From Chanos chanos (Eukaryota > Chordata > Actinopteri > Gonorynchiformes > Chanidae), in the NCBI RefSeq assembly GCF_902362185.1, contig NC_044498.1, positions 38,352,536 through 38,416,535 on the forward strand: a stretch of DNA of 64,000 bases. Reading direction: 5' to 3'. Positions within the stretch are counted from its first letter, which is position 1. The number at the start of each line of letters is the position of its first letter. The position numbers were made by a program, and so were the translations under genes. Under the pieces are notes generated by a model. It was not told the origin of the DNA. It saw nothing but the letters and a program-made list of their open reading frames with translations, and did not search any database. Shown one piece after another: positions 12,101 to 24,744 of the stretch.

Positions 12101-14747
12101 TGGGGTTTGTGCTTACATCATAGCGACTCAAAGATCAATCAGAGTGAGAGGCCATTGAGCTAAGAGCCCTTGAGATGAGTGGGCTGTCACAGCACAGTTA
12201 CCGGAGCTCTGCTTCTTTTTAAAGAAACAATGCCCTGAAATTGGATCTGACCGGTCTTTAACATGTCAAATAACTATTTTCTCAGCTAAAATACATGGGT
12301 CTCAATTCTTAGCCTGTTTTTAAACTGAAAACAGGTGGTTATCAAGGGTCACATGCAGCTGTAATGCAATGTTTTATTATATTTAGTATAGCTCACATCC
12401 AGGGTTAACTATCTACCGCCTACAGTCCCCGAGGCTAGGCTGGCATGCTCCCCTGGCATGGCAGTAGGGTAGAGTGGCACCAGGCAGTGATGGCACTATA
12501 GGCTGCAGAGACAACCTCATTGTCTGGGCACTGAAAGCCATTGTTAGTTAATACAACGGTGCAGCTGATGCGCGAGTGCTGTTTGAACAGGCTTGTGCAG
12601 CCTCTGTTCTGCTGTGGGTGGAAAGTGATTTGGTCTGCACCGAGAGCTATGCCCACTCTGGCAGCCCATGCTTTGCCCACCTGTGCTTGCGCCAAAAATC
12701 ATTCGTTCCCATGGGCCTCACTCCCACAGGGGCTTTGTACCACAGCGAAGTCAATACCACATCGCAAATGGGTGGAAAATTTCTCAGCACTCCCTGACTG
12801 TCAGTGTGTGTGCGCGCGCGCATGTGTAGAAATAAGCCCAAGAAAGTGTGATATTGAGCACCACACTTCCTTAAATCATTGCTTTTACAATAATTTATAT
12901 GACAACTTAAACTTCTATTTATCTATAAAAATGTAAAACTGCAAAGCGCTCTTCTAGGGCAGCACCAACAGACATAGATAAGGTTATGCAATGGCTTCTC
13001 CACACAGGAAATGGAGTACATTGAGGCTATTGCTCATGAATGAGAGAGAGGGGTTTTTTTTCATAGCAGGAAATGACACACAAACGCACAAGAGGTCAAT
13101 AGCCTACCATTGTCTTTATCTCCTTTTATGTTCAAAGTCAGGACAGAACTGAATGTATTATGGCCGATAGAGCTTGTGCCAAGGAAGTCAATTTCGTCTG
13201 TTCATAAGGAGCCTTTTTTAAAATGCCCAATTGCTGATTCAGTTTGTCCCACAATTCTGCAAATAAACGACACGCCTACCAACGGCATTTTGTGTTTTGA
13301 ATGCAGGCACAATACAAGATGCAATGAAATTTCCTTCTACGTCATACTTCTGAGAAACTTCCCAAGTACACTCAATATGTCTATTCAGTCCAACTGAAAT
13401 TCATTATAATCAAATTACTTGATGAATCAATGAATTTAGTTCATTACAATATAAACGCATCAACAAAACTGGACTAAGGCCAGAACAGGGACTATAAATG
13501 TACCTGTGAGGTTCACTTTTATGTTTCCTTGTGATGAGTTTTTTTGTGGCATTGAGTGTACATGCCGAACTAAACCTGCCTTTTTCTTGGCGGCCCATGT
13601 GTGTGTCTTAACACACCTAATTGCAGTACATTCACAGGCTTAAGGGATATCCAGCAAGAGCACACATTTTTCAGTAAAGTGGTGTCCTGTCCTGGACAGA
13701 CTGAACTACAAAGACTAGAGACTAGAGTAAGACAGCCATAAACATCAAGTTTATCACACAACTTCAAGGTCATACGCATAATCTGTCCAATAATGGTGGT
13801 AATGGATTAGTCACTCGAGAGTCGTGTGGTCAAACGGCAAGTATGAACACTTATTGCTCTTATTCCTGGACTTTCTCTACCTCAAAATCTTACGAAGTTG
13901 ATACAAAGAAACGAGGACAAAACCACTTACCAGGCTCTGCTTTTTTCTTGGATGATCCTTTCTTCTTAGAAGGAGCCTCTGACTTTTGTTCCTCTGCTTT
14001 GGCAGCTGGAGGTGCACTTTTCTGGGTACCCACTGGGGGCACTGCCATCACTGGCACCTCCTTCACTGCCGTCTCCTGTTTTGGAGCTGACTTTGTCACG
14101 GCCTGAGTTTGCGCAGGTTCCACTTTGGCCACTTTCTTCTCCTTTTTCTTCTTGTCCTTGGGTGACGGAGCAGGTTGGGGTTCTGCAGGGGCAGGACGTG
14201 TTGCCGTAGCAGGGGTCGTAGTTTGAGTCGGGGCCGGAGTTGGTTTAGGGGCAGGAGCAGAGGAGGCAGGTTTTTGGTTTGAGGCAGGTGCAGATTTTTG
14301 GGCTGGGGCAGGAGCAGGAGGAGTCGATTTCTGAGTAGGAGCCACTGTAGGTTTCTGGGCTGAAGTGGGAGCTGGGCTAGTTTTGGAGGTCGGAGCTTGG
14401 ACCGGTGCAGGTTCGGGGGTAGGTGGTGTAGGAGGGGCTGCATCTGGTTGATTAGCAGCAGAGCTGCCTTCAGGAGCAGACTCTGCCTCTGGGAGCTTCC
14501 CGTTGGGCTTCTCTTCCTTTTTCTTTGCTCGGTTCTTCTTCTCTGCTGCTTTGTCTTTCTTCTTCTTCTCAGACCGCTGTTGCTGAGGTTGGGTCTTCCC
14601 CAGCTCCTTGCGCTGCTTTGCCAACGCTTCTTCGTAAGACGTCTCCTTCATGGAGAAGGTGGAGACCAGGGCAATCCCAATGGCTGAGATTACCATGAAT
14701 CCACCGAACACCATGATGCCAAGCGTCTGGGGATCGTAGATGTCCAT
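543..14747 (-). CDS. rrbp1: Ribosome-binding protein 1 (p180), 29 coding exons
   Basis: ER-membrane protein that tethers ribosomes and microtubules through a long cytosolic coiled coil. Coding exons (minus): 14747-13931, 11987-11833, 11451-11329, 10990-10838, 10407-10289, 10116-9963, 9086-8948, 8662-8487, 8169-8132, 8049-7969, 7729-7648, 7502-7465, 7353-7269, 7174-7137, 7046-6959, 6865-6825, 6691-6601, 6191-6114, 5935-5843, 5591-5502, 3667-3575, 3477-3406, 3123-3028, 2805-2722, 2232-2164, 1472-1389, 1176-1078, 853-710, 581-543. They join without a frame break to 1152 aa. The N-terminus MDIYDPQTLGIMVFGGFM with a membrane helix (about 7-29), SMKETSYEEALAKQRKE, then KEVPVMAVPPVG and the C-terminal KQGTSV match vertebrate RRBP1. 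A Lys-rich stretch and a Pro/Ala/Thr/Lys tract precede the coiled coil. Two introns use GC donors. The start is the first ATG after the acceptor near 14773. I cannot tell an a from a b paralogue. Confidence 0.95.
2812..2830. repeat. (CA)n microsatellite
   Basis: About 19 bp of CA close to the acceptor of rrbp1 exon 2805-2722. Confidence 0.9.
3132..3169. repeat. (CA)n microsatellite, 19 units
   Basis: Perfect CA run beginning 8 bp beyond the acceptor side of the rrbp1 exon 3123-3028, taking the place of a normal polypyrimidine tract (GT-rich on the gene strand). Confidence 0.95.
3950..3962. repeat. Target-site duplication, left copy (Rex3)
   Basis: AGGTGAACATTGT, identical to 5472-5484, marks the 5' edge of the LINE. 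The ATG at 3925 that seems to open the RT frame lies outside it, in host DNA. Confidence 0.85.
3963..5471 (+). mobile_element. Rex3-like LINE (RTE clade), 5'-truncated, ORF open
   Basis: A non-LTR retrotransposon fragment in an rrbp1 intron, opposite in strand to the gene. The open frame runs to the stop at 5443-5445 with no internal stop: about 493 residues of reverse transcriptase and C-terminal region. Visible RT motifs are LHSGKAPGVDEIRPEMLKAL, FKKGDRRVCSNYRGITLL, CGFRPGRGT, FVDLEKAYDRV, GLRQGCTLSPILF, the catalytic LLFADDVVLLAS and FKYLGVLFTSEG. The 3' UTR is only about 26 bp and ends in GGATGGATGGATGGA, the short GATG-type tail known for Rex3. Exact 13-bp target duplications AGGTGAACATTGT flank it at 3950-3962 and 5472-5484. 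The 5' endonuclease part is missing. The intact frame and perfect duplications indicate a recent insertion. Confidence 0.9.
5472..5484. repeat. Target-site duplication, right copy (Rex3)
   Basis: Second copy of AGGTGAACATTGT directly after the GATG tail. It ends 17 bp from the rrbp1 exon at 5502-5591, on the splice-donor side of that exon. Confidence 0.85.
6601..8169 (-). repeat. rrbp1: Tandem exon-pair array in the rrbp1 coiled coil
   Basis: Nine consecutive small exons alternate between two kinds. Type A: 8169-8132 (38 nt), 7502-7465 (38), 7174-7137 (38), 6865-6825 (41); each encodes a core such as AELEQLQ, SELEQLR, AELELLQ or EELELLQ and ends in phase 2. Type B: 8049-7969 (81), 7353-7269 (85), 7046-6959 (88), 6691-6601 (91); each starts LAEKE/LTEKE/LKERE and continues with a LEEEL-like heptad. 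Exon 7729-7648 (82) looks like an extra B-type copy (VADLEEELKTLKEE). The A-B pair is therefore present about four times, which points to serial intragenic duplication extending the rod in steps of about 40 residues. Confidence 0.8.
12000..13930. other. Large rrbp1 intron, no exon recognised
   Basis: This 1.9-kb intron separates the 817-nt membrane/linker exon from the coiled-coil exons. In mammals the decapeptide-repeat coding sequence sits in this part of the protein. I see no NQGKKAE-like repeat on either strand. An open stretch near 12435-12690 (minus) lacks an ATG and resembles nothing I know. Confidence 0.5.
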
Positions 14748-16959
14748 GATTAAAGATGTCCCTGTCCTGTCAAAATCTGTCAAAGGGACGGGAAAAGACA
14801 GTCACCACAACTAATGCTTTTGACTCCGCAGTGGTTCTCTTTAATTCAAAGTTCTTTTGACATTATAAGTGAGCTTGCATCAAAGACTCTTGATTGATGC
14901 AATAAATGGTTAGTCTAAGTTTCACTTCTCAAACTGCTAGCCTTATCTCACGCAATCTTTGCTTTGTGTTCACAGTCCAAACACACCTAAACTTACAGAC
15001 AAAGTCAAAAAAGAAGAAACGAGAGATCTTCTAGTCTCTTCCTCCTTGACCTTGCTGTCAAACATCCATCACCATTAGGCAAAACAAATACAAGGGCCAT
15101 ATGTCAAATGATTTGGGAACTTGCCTAACTTATCCAGGTATTGCTAGACTTCAACAATAAAACCACAGCTGGACCAAGGATAGGTGGAGATACACTCTGG
15201 AAAGTCACCATGCACAGTCCTTCTAACTAAAAAATAAATATCCAAGATGAGAAGCGCAGACGGCTCGCAATGCACTGTGAAGAAAGGTCTCTTTTATAAA
15301 GAAATCCAAACAGTCATTTTCAACAACTGCAGACAACTGAGTTACAGAATACACCTCTCTGTCCCTCCCCTACCTGCCATACCCACACACTGCTGCCAAA
15401 GCATATTTCTCACATCCATAATTCTAACAGGATAGAGTGTCTGGTCCAAGACAGCGCCTTCAGCATTCATAAATTTTTCAGTGATCATCCAGCCTAACCA
15501 AAATCCAGCTGAAGGAACACATAAAACGGCTATAGCTGTACAGGCAATCAACAAAATCCTGACTGAAGGCTAATACGAAATAATGTTTCTATATCACATT
15601 TGAAATGTCTTATCTGAGAATATACTGCCTCACTTTGATTGATACTTTGTGTGCCAGGTGTGCAGAGCAGAAGCCATCAAACATTTTATATTACACATCA
15701 ACTGAGAAGCTTAAAAAAAAGAAAGAAAAAAAAAAAAGAGTTGTCTAGGACCTCAGAATTCTCAAAGCAGGCCAGTTATAGCTTTTGTTTATGGCAACGT
15801 CAAAGAACAACTGCACTAAAATGTTAGTCTTAAAGATGGTTAAAACCAAAGGGACAATAAAAGTAACAGGTTCATTCAAGTTCAAGGTCTTCATATGTAT
15901 AAGCCAGTTAGAGCAGTGGTTCGCACCACCACTCCTGAGCAGCCGCAAAAGTATCACACCTGATTCGACTTATCTATTAATTACTGAGCTCGCAGATTAT
16001 CAGACCAGTTGGGCCATGCATTAAATACATTGTGCAGTTTGCTAGGTCCTCAGAACTTGGAGTTGATGAACATTACGTTAGTGTAGGCTTGCTAAGATTA
16101 ACAGCTACCACAGCTAAAGAAAAGGATGTCCTTAAAATCATGTTGCGACAGTTAACCATGCCAGATCAAACTCTGCCACAACTGCGTAATAGTTTAACTG
16201 ACTGGTTCACACAATGCAGAGCAGTTGGAACACAATCGTAAATCGTAAAGGATTTCCGTATAGATGGCTACGTCCGCTGCTAACATAAAGCTACAGTATC
16301 ACCAATATCATTTGTGCTGACTCCGCTATGGGTATCCACACTGCCATCTGCACGGACATCTTATTGGCATTTTAATAGTTACTGGCTACATCACAAGAGG
16401 CTCACCAACTGCATTACTTAATGTTGTTAGAGTTTACGTTATTGTAATGACTACATAAATTAAACACTAAACTAGATAGCTTGATAAAGACAATAATTTA
16501 ACAATGAGACGACTTTGTCAATGCACTAGCCATCCTAGCTAACTTACTTGACTTACTTCGAGTGTTACGAAAAATAGCCGACCTACTTGGATAACTGATT
16601 ACTTTTGGAAGAAGTTACCTGCTGACTTGTGGTTGGAGAAAAGTATATAAATGTTGAGAGACATAACATTATTACGTTTGTTCATAGAAAAGTTCAGCGG
16701 AGGACTTTACATTCTGTAAAATGAATAAGCTAGCTAGCTTGCTAATGTAGATTTCCTCTAAGTTGATTATTTAACTCGCTCATGGTTATTTGTCTTCCAA
16801 TGGCAAGGTTTACACATCTGGCAAGACATGCCATTTTTAGCGATCGAGTAACTTTTTCGGTTGTGAGACAGAATAAATATTGTATACAGTTATCGGAAAA
16901 GGAAAAGCTAAGTCAAGACTGAAGTACGTATAGCTGGGTTCATATCTTCATAACCTTAC

Positions 16960-17100
16960 CTTTCACCAGTTGTTGCTAGAGTACTAGACACGTTGATTAA
17001 AAGCAGCTACTTTTAAATCTGATTACTCAGTCCAACGCAAAGACACGTATCCCCAGTGTCCGTCTCCCAGCCTCACAGACAACCGTGTTCTTTGGAGTCG
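16960..17100 (-). other. rrbp1: Probable 5' UTR exon of rrbp1
   Basis: On the minus strand a good donor (GTGAAAG then gtaagg) sits at 16960/16959, after a stretch with no coding potential. It could splice to the acceptor near 14773, just upstream of the rrbp1 ATG. The transcription start is not visible, so the outer limit is a guess. Beyond it lie an ATTGG at 17168-17172 and a CCAAT at 17202-17206, which suit a promoter. Confidence 0.45.
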
Positions 17101-17159
17101 TGGCACTTTCTCTGCGCTGGCATTACGCCGGTTTGTGGCCCACATTCTTTAATCCAGAT

Positions 17160-17210
17160 GACGTCTAATTGGCTAGAATGTGATCAGTCAGTGGTATACA
17201 ACCAATCATA
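17160..17210. promoter_or_regulatory. Paired CCAAT boxes, likely rrbp1 promoter
   Basis: ATTGG (inverted CCAAT) at 17168-17172 and CCAAT at 17202-17206 lie 30 bp apart, about 60-100 bp outside the presumed rrbp1 first exon. Two close CCAAT boxes are a common NF-Y arrangement in housekeeping promoters. The link to rrbp1 is inference from position. Confidence 0.35.
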
Positions 17211-17767
17211 ACATCGGATTTTCGCACGTCTCCAAAGCCAGGAACTCGATTTGGGCTTTTGTGGGAATTGTAGTTTTTCAATGGCTTATCTCATTGCAGG
17301 GTCTGAATACTACTTCCTTTAAAACTACAACAGCTTGCACTGAGGTCTGAAAAAGGTATTGATCGCAAAGTAAAAATGGATAGCGGGAGATTCAAACAAA
17401 TGTTCTGGCATGTTCTGTTAAAAACTTGGAGCCAAGACCAGAAAAATGCTGTACGTCTAATAGTCTCAACAAGGCAGCATTTTCATGCTTCGCTTGCTCT
17501 GCCGATTTCTATAATGTACCAGTGCTCCCCACAAAACCATGTTTGACTTGATTAGATTGTCAGCCAGGGTCATATTGCAAATACATCTCAGGTCAGTGAA
17601 AACACAAGGAAAAATGGGAGAGTATCATTTTGAGTTTTTGTGAACGAACAAGGAGTGGAATCATTGTTGCAATGAATGTATCAGACATACTGGTAATCAT
17701 ATCGAGTGTTTACTTACACAGCTAACATGTTCACCACACCCGATGCTGTGAATAAAAATGGCTGTGA

Positions 17768-17832
17768 ATAAAATAGGTATTTGATATCATGACAGCGTGC
17801 ATTCAGAATACACTAGTTTCCATCATCGTTAT

Positions 17833-17864
<32 letters not shown>

Positions 17865-18541
17865 TAGTTGATGACTGTAATAAATGTGGCGGCAAGCTGC
17901 CCTGAAAAGTGGGCCAGTACAAATTTTGTAAGCCAGTTGTTTGTTCTGCCACAAGAGGGGATTTTATCTGCTTCATCAGACCTGAGGAATCCCGTGGACA
18001 CCAGGATTAGACATCAAAGTAAACAAGCCTGTCTTTCAGAGGAAGACAAACTAATATAGGAGCAATGCAGAAATAGATGAGTAAGATTTTTGCCATTAAT
18101 TTGTAGTACTGCATGATCATCCAGGACTAATAAAATGAAAGCCAAGAAAAGTTTCAGTAAGAATTGAAAGTCCCTGTTGACCACTGTAGACAGACTGTTC
18201 TTGTAAGATTGGAAATCACTCAAAGTTTGTTTTTTTTTGCCACGAAGTTCAGACGCCCAGGTCCTTGTGCACTCAGGTACAAGAAAAATAACTTATCCAT
18301 TACTATTTAATCAACTTCAAAGATTAGTTACTCGTCAGTGTTTCATTGAATCAAGTGGAAGGCTGACACACTTACATGTTTAATGGTGGGTGTGGTAGAC
18401 AAGAAAAATCTATATTTATACATTGCTGTCTTTGAACACATTTGATTTATCAGTAAGTTTTTCCCTGCAGTTCCTGGTTGCTGCAACTAAAATAGACATT
18501 GGATATCATGACAGCAAACATTCATTATGCACTAATTTCCT
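17768..18541. repeat. Diverged direct repeat of about 55 bp, two copies
   Basis: 17768-17822 and 18487-18541 share a core (ATATCATGACAGC, then ATTCA, then CACTA and TTTCC) over about 55 bp, with perhaps three quarters of positions equal. The flanks do not obviously match. It may be a dispersed repeat or an old local duplication. Confidence 0.5.
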
Positions 18542-20459
18542 TGGCTGTTACTATTGCTTTGAGGGGTAATGGAGATGTTGAAAAATGAATGAAGGAATCA
18601 TGTGAGGAATGCTATCTTTACCCTGTTTCCACATGTTTCACCCAACTTCCTTTCAGCAGAGAACAGGTTTAAAAGTAGACTCTGCTGTCACACCTGTCAG
18701 TCGAGGAACGTGCTGAAAGGGATCAGCTTGCTGTAGGACAATGCCATGTTGATGCTGTTGTCTTCAGTTTTTGTGTAATGGTGCCAATCTGAGTACTAAG
18801 CTGAGAGGCAGATTGTTCCATATTAGCTACGTCAAGACACACCTGCTTTTCTTCAGGAGAACAAAAGACTTGTGTCTCAACATGAATTTATATATTTTTG
18901 CTTTCTTCCAATGCCAAGCAAACATTTCTCAGAAAGAAGTTTGGGAGATATATTTCAATGAACTATCATATGTGATGTGTATTTTATATTTGTACTATTC
19001 AGAAATAAGTTTAGATGCAGAGTTGAAAAACAAACTGAATGCCAGGACACTAAAGATCATGGTAATTTATTCTCTTCTTGTTTGAGTGAAACAAGTTGCA
19101 CATGTACGTTCTTGGTAGCAATGAAAAGAACAGCAGTCAGGTGGGACTTTTGGCTACAGCTGCAAATGTAGTGGAGAACAAGGTTAACTCTGATGGGAAT
19201 GCTTTAAGCATACACTTCCATATTAAAAGAAACACCCAAGGATTTTCTGACACCAGTTGTAGCTTCTTTCTCTACTGACATGTTAATTAGAGTACTAAAA
19301 TATCATCAAAAGAAAAAAGTTTTCATTATGCTTTAAAACTCATCTTCATGCAAAAAACAGTATCTGACACTTTAACCAAGTTCAGAACTGGTCTCTATCA
19401 TCAGGAAAGGTCACAGGTGGTTGCTTTAAAAATCAAATTTAGTATAATTACATACACCTTTATTTTGTTTTGGGGAAGGCCAGAAACATACAGCAGGTGA
19501 GACATCTGTATATAAATTACAATAAATCTGGTTTAAACTAAAAGCTGGGGTAAATAGGATTTACCTCCTCTAAGGCCCACAATCCAGACAACATCCCACG
19601 TAACAGACATATTGACTTAATATAAGAAATGTAAATTTTTGTTGGATATACAAAGGGTTCAAATATTCAAGATCTTAGGACTACAAATGATTTCTTTTCC
19701 ATGTAAATTCATACACTAATGTCACCCTGGTTCATCGCTCTGATTCGTTATTCTTTGTTTTTTGCAATTCATAAATATGCAAATACCTATCTACTTGTAA
19801 ACATGTCAATTTGCTTCAACAGGGTAAATTTATGTTTCAAATCTTTTGAAATTTCAGTTGGAAATAATTTATTGTTTGCATACATCGATTATTCCTTGTC
19901 AGAAATGAGTAATTCTTGTTTTAGTTATTTGAGGACATCATCTCGCTGTGAAAATACCAATTCTGTACTGGACCTACTTCAGATGAAGTCCACAGTAGGG
20001 ACACTTGCTAGGGTTGTCAGAATTTGTTTAGACATTACTTTGTTCTGTGAGTGATCTTGGACGCACTATGATGTGTTTCAAAGAGCTTTTCAGATTGAGA
20101 GCCCTCAGACTAACTTATGCCTCCTTTGTTGATACAGGGAGTGAGAGGAACAGTGCACATGCCCTCAGCTGACTTTAGAGAGTAGCTGGGAATATGCTAT
20201 CTTGGTCCTACTTTTCATCTGCTTTGTTTAGTCTGGTTTCACACTTTTGGGAAAACTGTGTGATTGAGATCAAACAGTCTTAAATTCAGCAATGAGCTGT
20301 GCTCACATTCACCTTTCACCCCTGCAGTAAGTCTGGCTCTGGTTTACTTTGAAGAATAAATATTCTCAAGGCCAGATTTCTGTTTAAGTGTGACCCTTGT
20401 TTGTGAGGACTTTGAGTTGCAAATGTAACTCCCCATCCACCTACCCACACTCACACACA

Positions 20460-20461
<2 letters not shown>

Positions 20462-20516
<55 letters not shown>
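20462..20516. repeat. (CT)n(CA)n microsatellite
   Basis: An uninterrupted CT run of about 34 bp is followed directly by a CA run of about 20 bp. The reverse strand reads as open frame only because of the repeat. Confidence 0.95.
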
Positions 20517-22216
20517 GCACGTACACACATTAGATCAAACAAAACATTTGTTTATCTTTGTTGATCATTTATAGCTCCATAACTACTGGAGGCTGAAAAT
20601 TCAAGCAAACTTTTGTTCTTGTGTGTTTATTTTTGACAAAAAAATTCTACTCAGTTTTATTAAATTTTTGAGACAGTTTCTGGAACATTTAGATCCCACA
20701 ATGAACATGATAACCATGAAAGCAGCATGCCGTCAGTTCATTCCTGCCAAGACAAGAAGTGCAGGTAGATGTGGCAAAATGACACAGGGCAGGGCACACA
20801 AACCAGGAGGTCTGATAAAGAAAGACAAACATAAAGACAAACTCTGACGTCCTTAATTACATTCTAATAGAGAAACATAGACATATTCATGACTGACCAA
20901 AAGTCCATTACTGGGAGGGAATATTGACACAAGCCATATCTGATCTACTAATTTACAACATGCTGGCAAGTCTTAGTTTCCTTGACTAAGCTAATCACTT
21001 TCAATTCAAACACTTGTCCAGAACTTTCTTCCTGAGTGAGCAATACCGTTCCACATTTTGTACATTTGCAAATGCGGTTATAGCGAGATAACATAAAACT
21101 GTGTGCAGAACCGAGATCAGTGCCATGCATCTTTGATACTTTCTTTCTCATTTGCTTGAGTGAAGTGCCAGTGTAATTCTTGGGCTGAAAACAGAGACAC
21201 ATACACTGAACATTTTAGGCTCACAACCACTGGAGGGCCTTGGGCTCCATTAGAGCAGGCCTGCATTGTGCTATGTAGGGTCATGTTATGTTTGTGATGC
21301 TTATTTTGCTAGATAAGCAGTTGCACTCTATTTGCACCCCTCCCTGAGATTTGAATGGTGCTGGTGATCATAAAGCAAACCGTTCTTCCTATTTAGAACT
21401 ATGTTTAAAGATAATTGACTGTGGTGTGGTTATACTGATTCAACAGAGTCTTAGACCCAGTTACTTTCATGTCTCCTACACACAGAAGACATTCCAGCAC
21501 ACCTCAGTGATTGATGATGACCAGAGTATTCATGTGGTCGGAAAAAAGACAAGTCATCGTCACTACCCAATTTCCAGCTGAAAATAAAAACCATTTCCAA
21601 AACTCTAACCAAGTTACCCATCTTATCTCTAAATTGATTTGGATTCCAGAAAAATAGCAAAATAAACGAACAAATAAACACATATGTTAAAGTATGTTTT
21701 TTTGCAAACGTCAAGAACGTTTCTGCCTCCAAACCTCCCCAGTTTTAAAACTTTGCCCTTTCACGTCTCAACGAAGCCAAACACACAGACTGTTGGCCCA
21801 AGTCATGGTGAGTCAGTGGGAGTTTGTTACATCAACAAACCACCATGACTGACTGGAAAAAGAAGACTCATGATGGAAAGACCAAGAACAGAAAATGCCT
21901 TGCTACCACATTAGATTGGTTTACCACAGACTTTTAAATTGTTACCTTTCCTTTGTGTGCATCATTGTGGCTTAAAGGTACACTGATATTAAAATGATAC
22001 ATTATGATAGAGTACATTTAAATAGAAAAAAAAACCCTCTAAGTCATTCTGGATAAGAGCATGAGCTAAATATGTAAAAGGAAGGAGAAGTGACAAGGAC
22101 ACTCTTTGGCTGAGACTCAGAAGGAATGTTCCAGACTTCTGTGAGACCGATGATTATGCATCCAAAGTTTGGATGGCATTGTATTTATATGTCGTATGAG
22201 TATCACATAAGTTCCT

Positions 22217-22281
22217 GAATGAATGAGTGAATGAATGAATGAATGAATGAATGAAGGAAGGAAGGAATGAATGGACGAATG
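22217..22281. repeat. (GAAT)n tetranucleotide array
   Basis: GAAT/GAAG units over about 65 bp with a few substitutions. Confidence 0.9.
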
Positions 22282-22746
22282 AGTCAATTTGATTCTTGAA
22301 GTTATTTGTCATTTTCCATCTAATCCTTTCTAGTATTACAGGCTTGAAAACGTCGTAGCTGTATATGTTTGTCATGAATATTCAAATCTTGCCAAAAGAA
22401 AAATAAAAGGATTGCTGTATATGACCAAAACTGTGTATTCAATATAATTAACCCAATCATTTTTTTTTTCCAAGTGAGATTATGCAGTAGTGGAGAGAGA
22501 TTGTTGAGTAAGGCAACAGGAGCATGTTTGGCTTGCTGTTGCAATGCATAGCTCTTACCCAAAAAGTTTTCATTAATATAATCGTGAGTACCACCCTTAA
22601 TCCCAATCAAAGTTAGTTCATGTCAAAAAAATGAATATTTTGACAGATGGCTAAGAGGTGTGTAGAGAACATTTATGACCCCAGTTTGGGCATGGTTATG
22701 ATTGGTGATGAAACTGGACACATTGGCAATGACTATTTATCGGGCT

Positions 22747-22767
22747 CCCCCCCCCCCCCCCCCCCCC
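22747..22767. repeat. Poly-C run (21 bp)
   Basis: Uninterrupted run of 21 C, a length at which sequencing and assembly error is likely. Confidence 0.95.
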
Positions 22768-23360
22768 AAAGCCATCTTTGAGATATGGAGTATTTCTGTT
22801 GCTCTTTAGAAACAAAAAGTACCTGGTACAACACATCACAAATGCATACTCCATACCAAAACAGCAGGTTTCTCTTTGGTCTTGTGTCTTATGAGAAAGA
22901 CAAATAGAAATAGCTATCCGAGAGGAGAGTACACATTCTAATACAAACATCCATGCATTTTCTTTATCACCTGCAGAGCTAGTGATATTTTTGGAGGTGT
23001 TGTCCTTAGGTGTGGAATCACAATTTCAAAGCTTCATTCCTCTGTTCAGTTTATGTTGTCTTTCTTCGCGGTTCATATAAATATAAAATATTACAATGGC
23101 TTCAATATTTAATAAGACTTTTTGCTGAACACAGCAAACACATTATACTTTCCGTTAGCATACCTGTTGATCCAGTTTGTCCCACTTTAAGCTCCATAAC
23201 GTCAAATTTGCTTGACTTACATCGATAGGAGTGGAGTGTTTCTGGTATTACATTACGGTGTTCATTTTATATGATGTTTACTGTAGCCACTATTTTAGTC
23301 TGTTCTGCTTTGTTCACATACAGACAGGTGCCATCTGGATTAGGTGCATCCTGCTCTCAC

Positions 23361-24744
<1,384 letters not shown>

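Larger units (their letters stand above)
17211..23360. other. Gene-free stretch left of the Tc1 element
   Basis: No ORF here has family resemblance or believable splice partners. The stretch holds a CAT/CAG trinucleotide run (about 17821-17866), two copies of a roughly 55-bp sequence (17768-17822 and 18487-18541), a CT/CA compound microsatellite (20462-20516), a palindrome near 21803-21858, a GAAT tetranucleotide array (22217-22281) and a 21-bp C run (22747-22767). BANF2, which lies here in mammals, was looked for and not seen. Confidence 0.5.

Noticed and set aside
12435-12695. 86-codon minus-strand open frame in the large rrbp1 intron
   Set aside because: It starts at TTG, not ATG, is closed by a stop just upstream, lacks flanking splice sites in phase, and matches no known protein.
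14012-14687. Long ORFs opposite and out of frame to the first rrbp1 coding exon
   Set aside because: Shadows of the biased Pro/Lys/Ala codon composition of the real exon.
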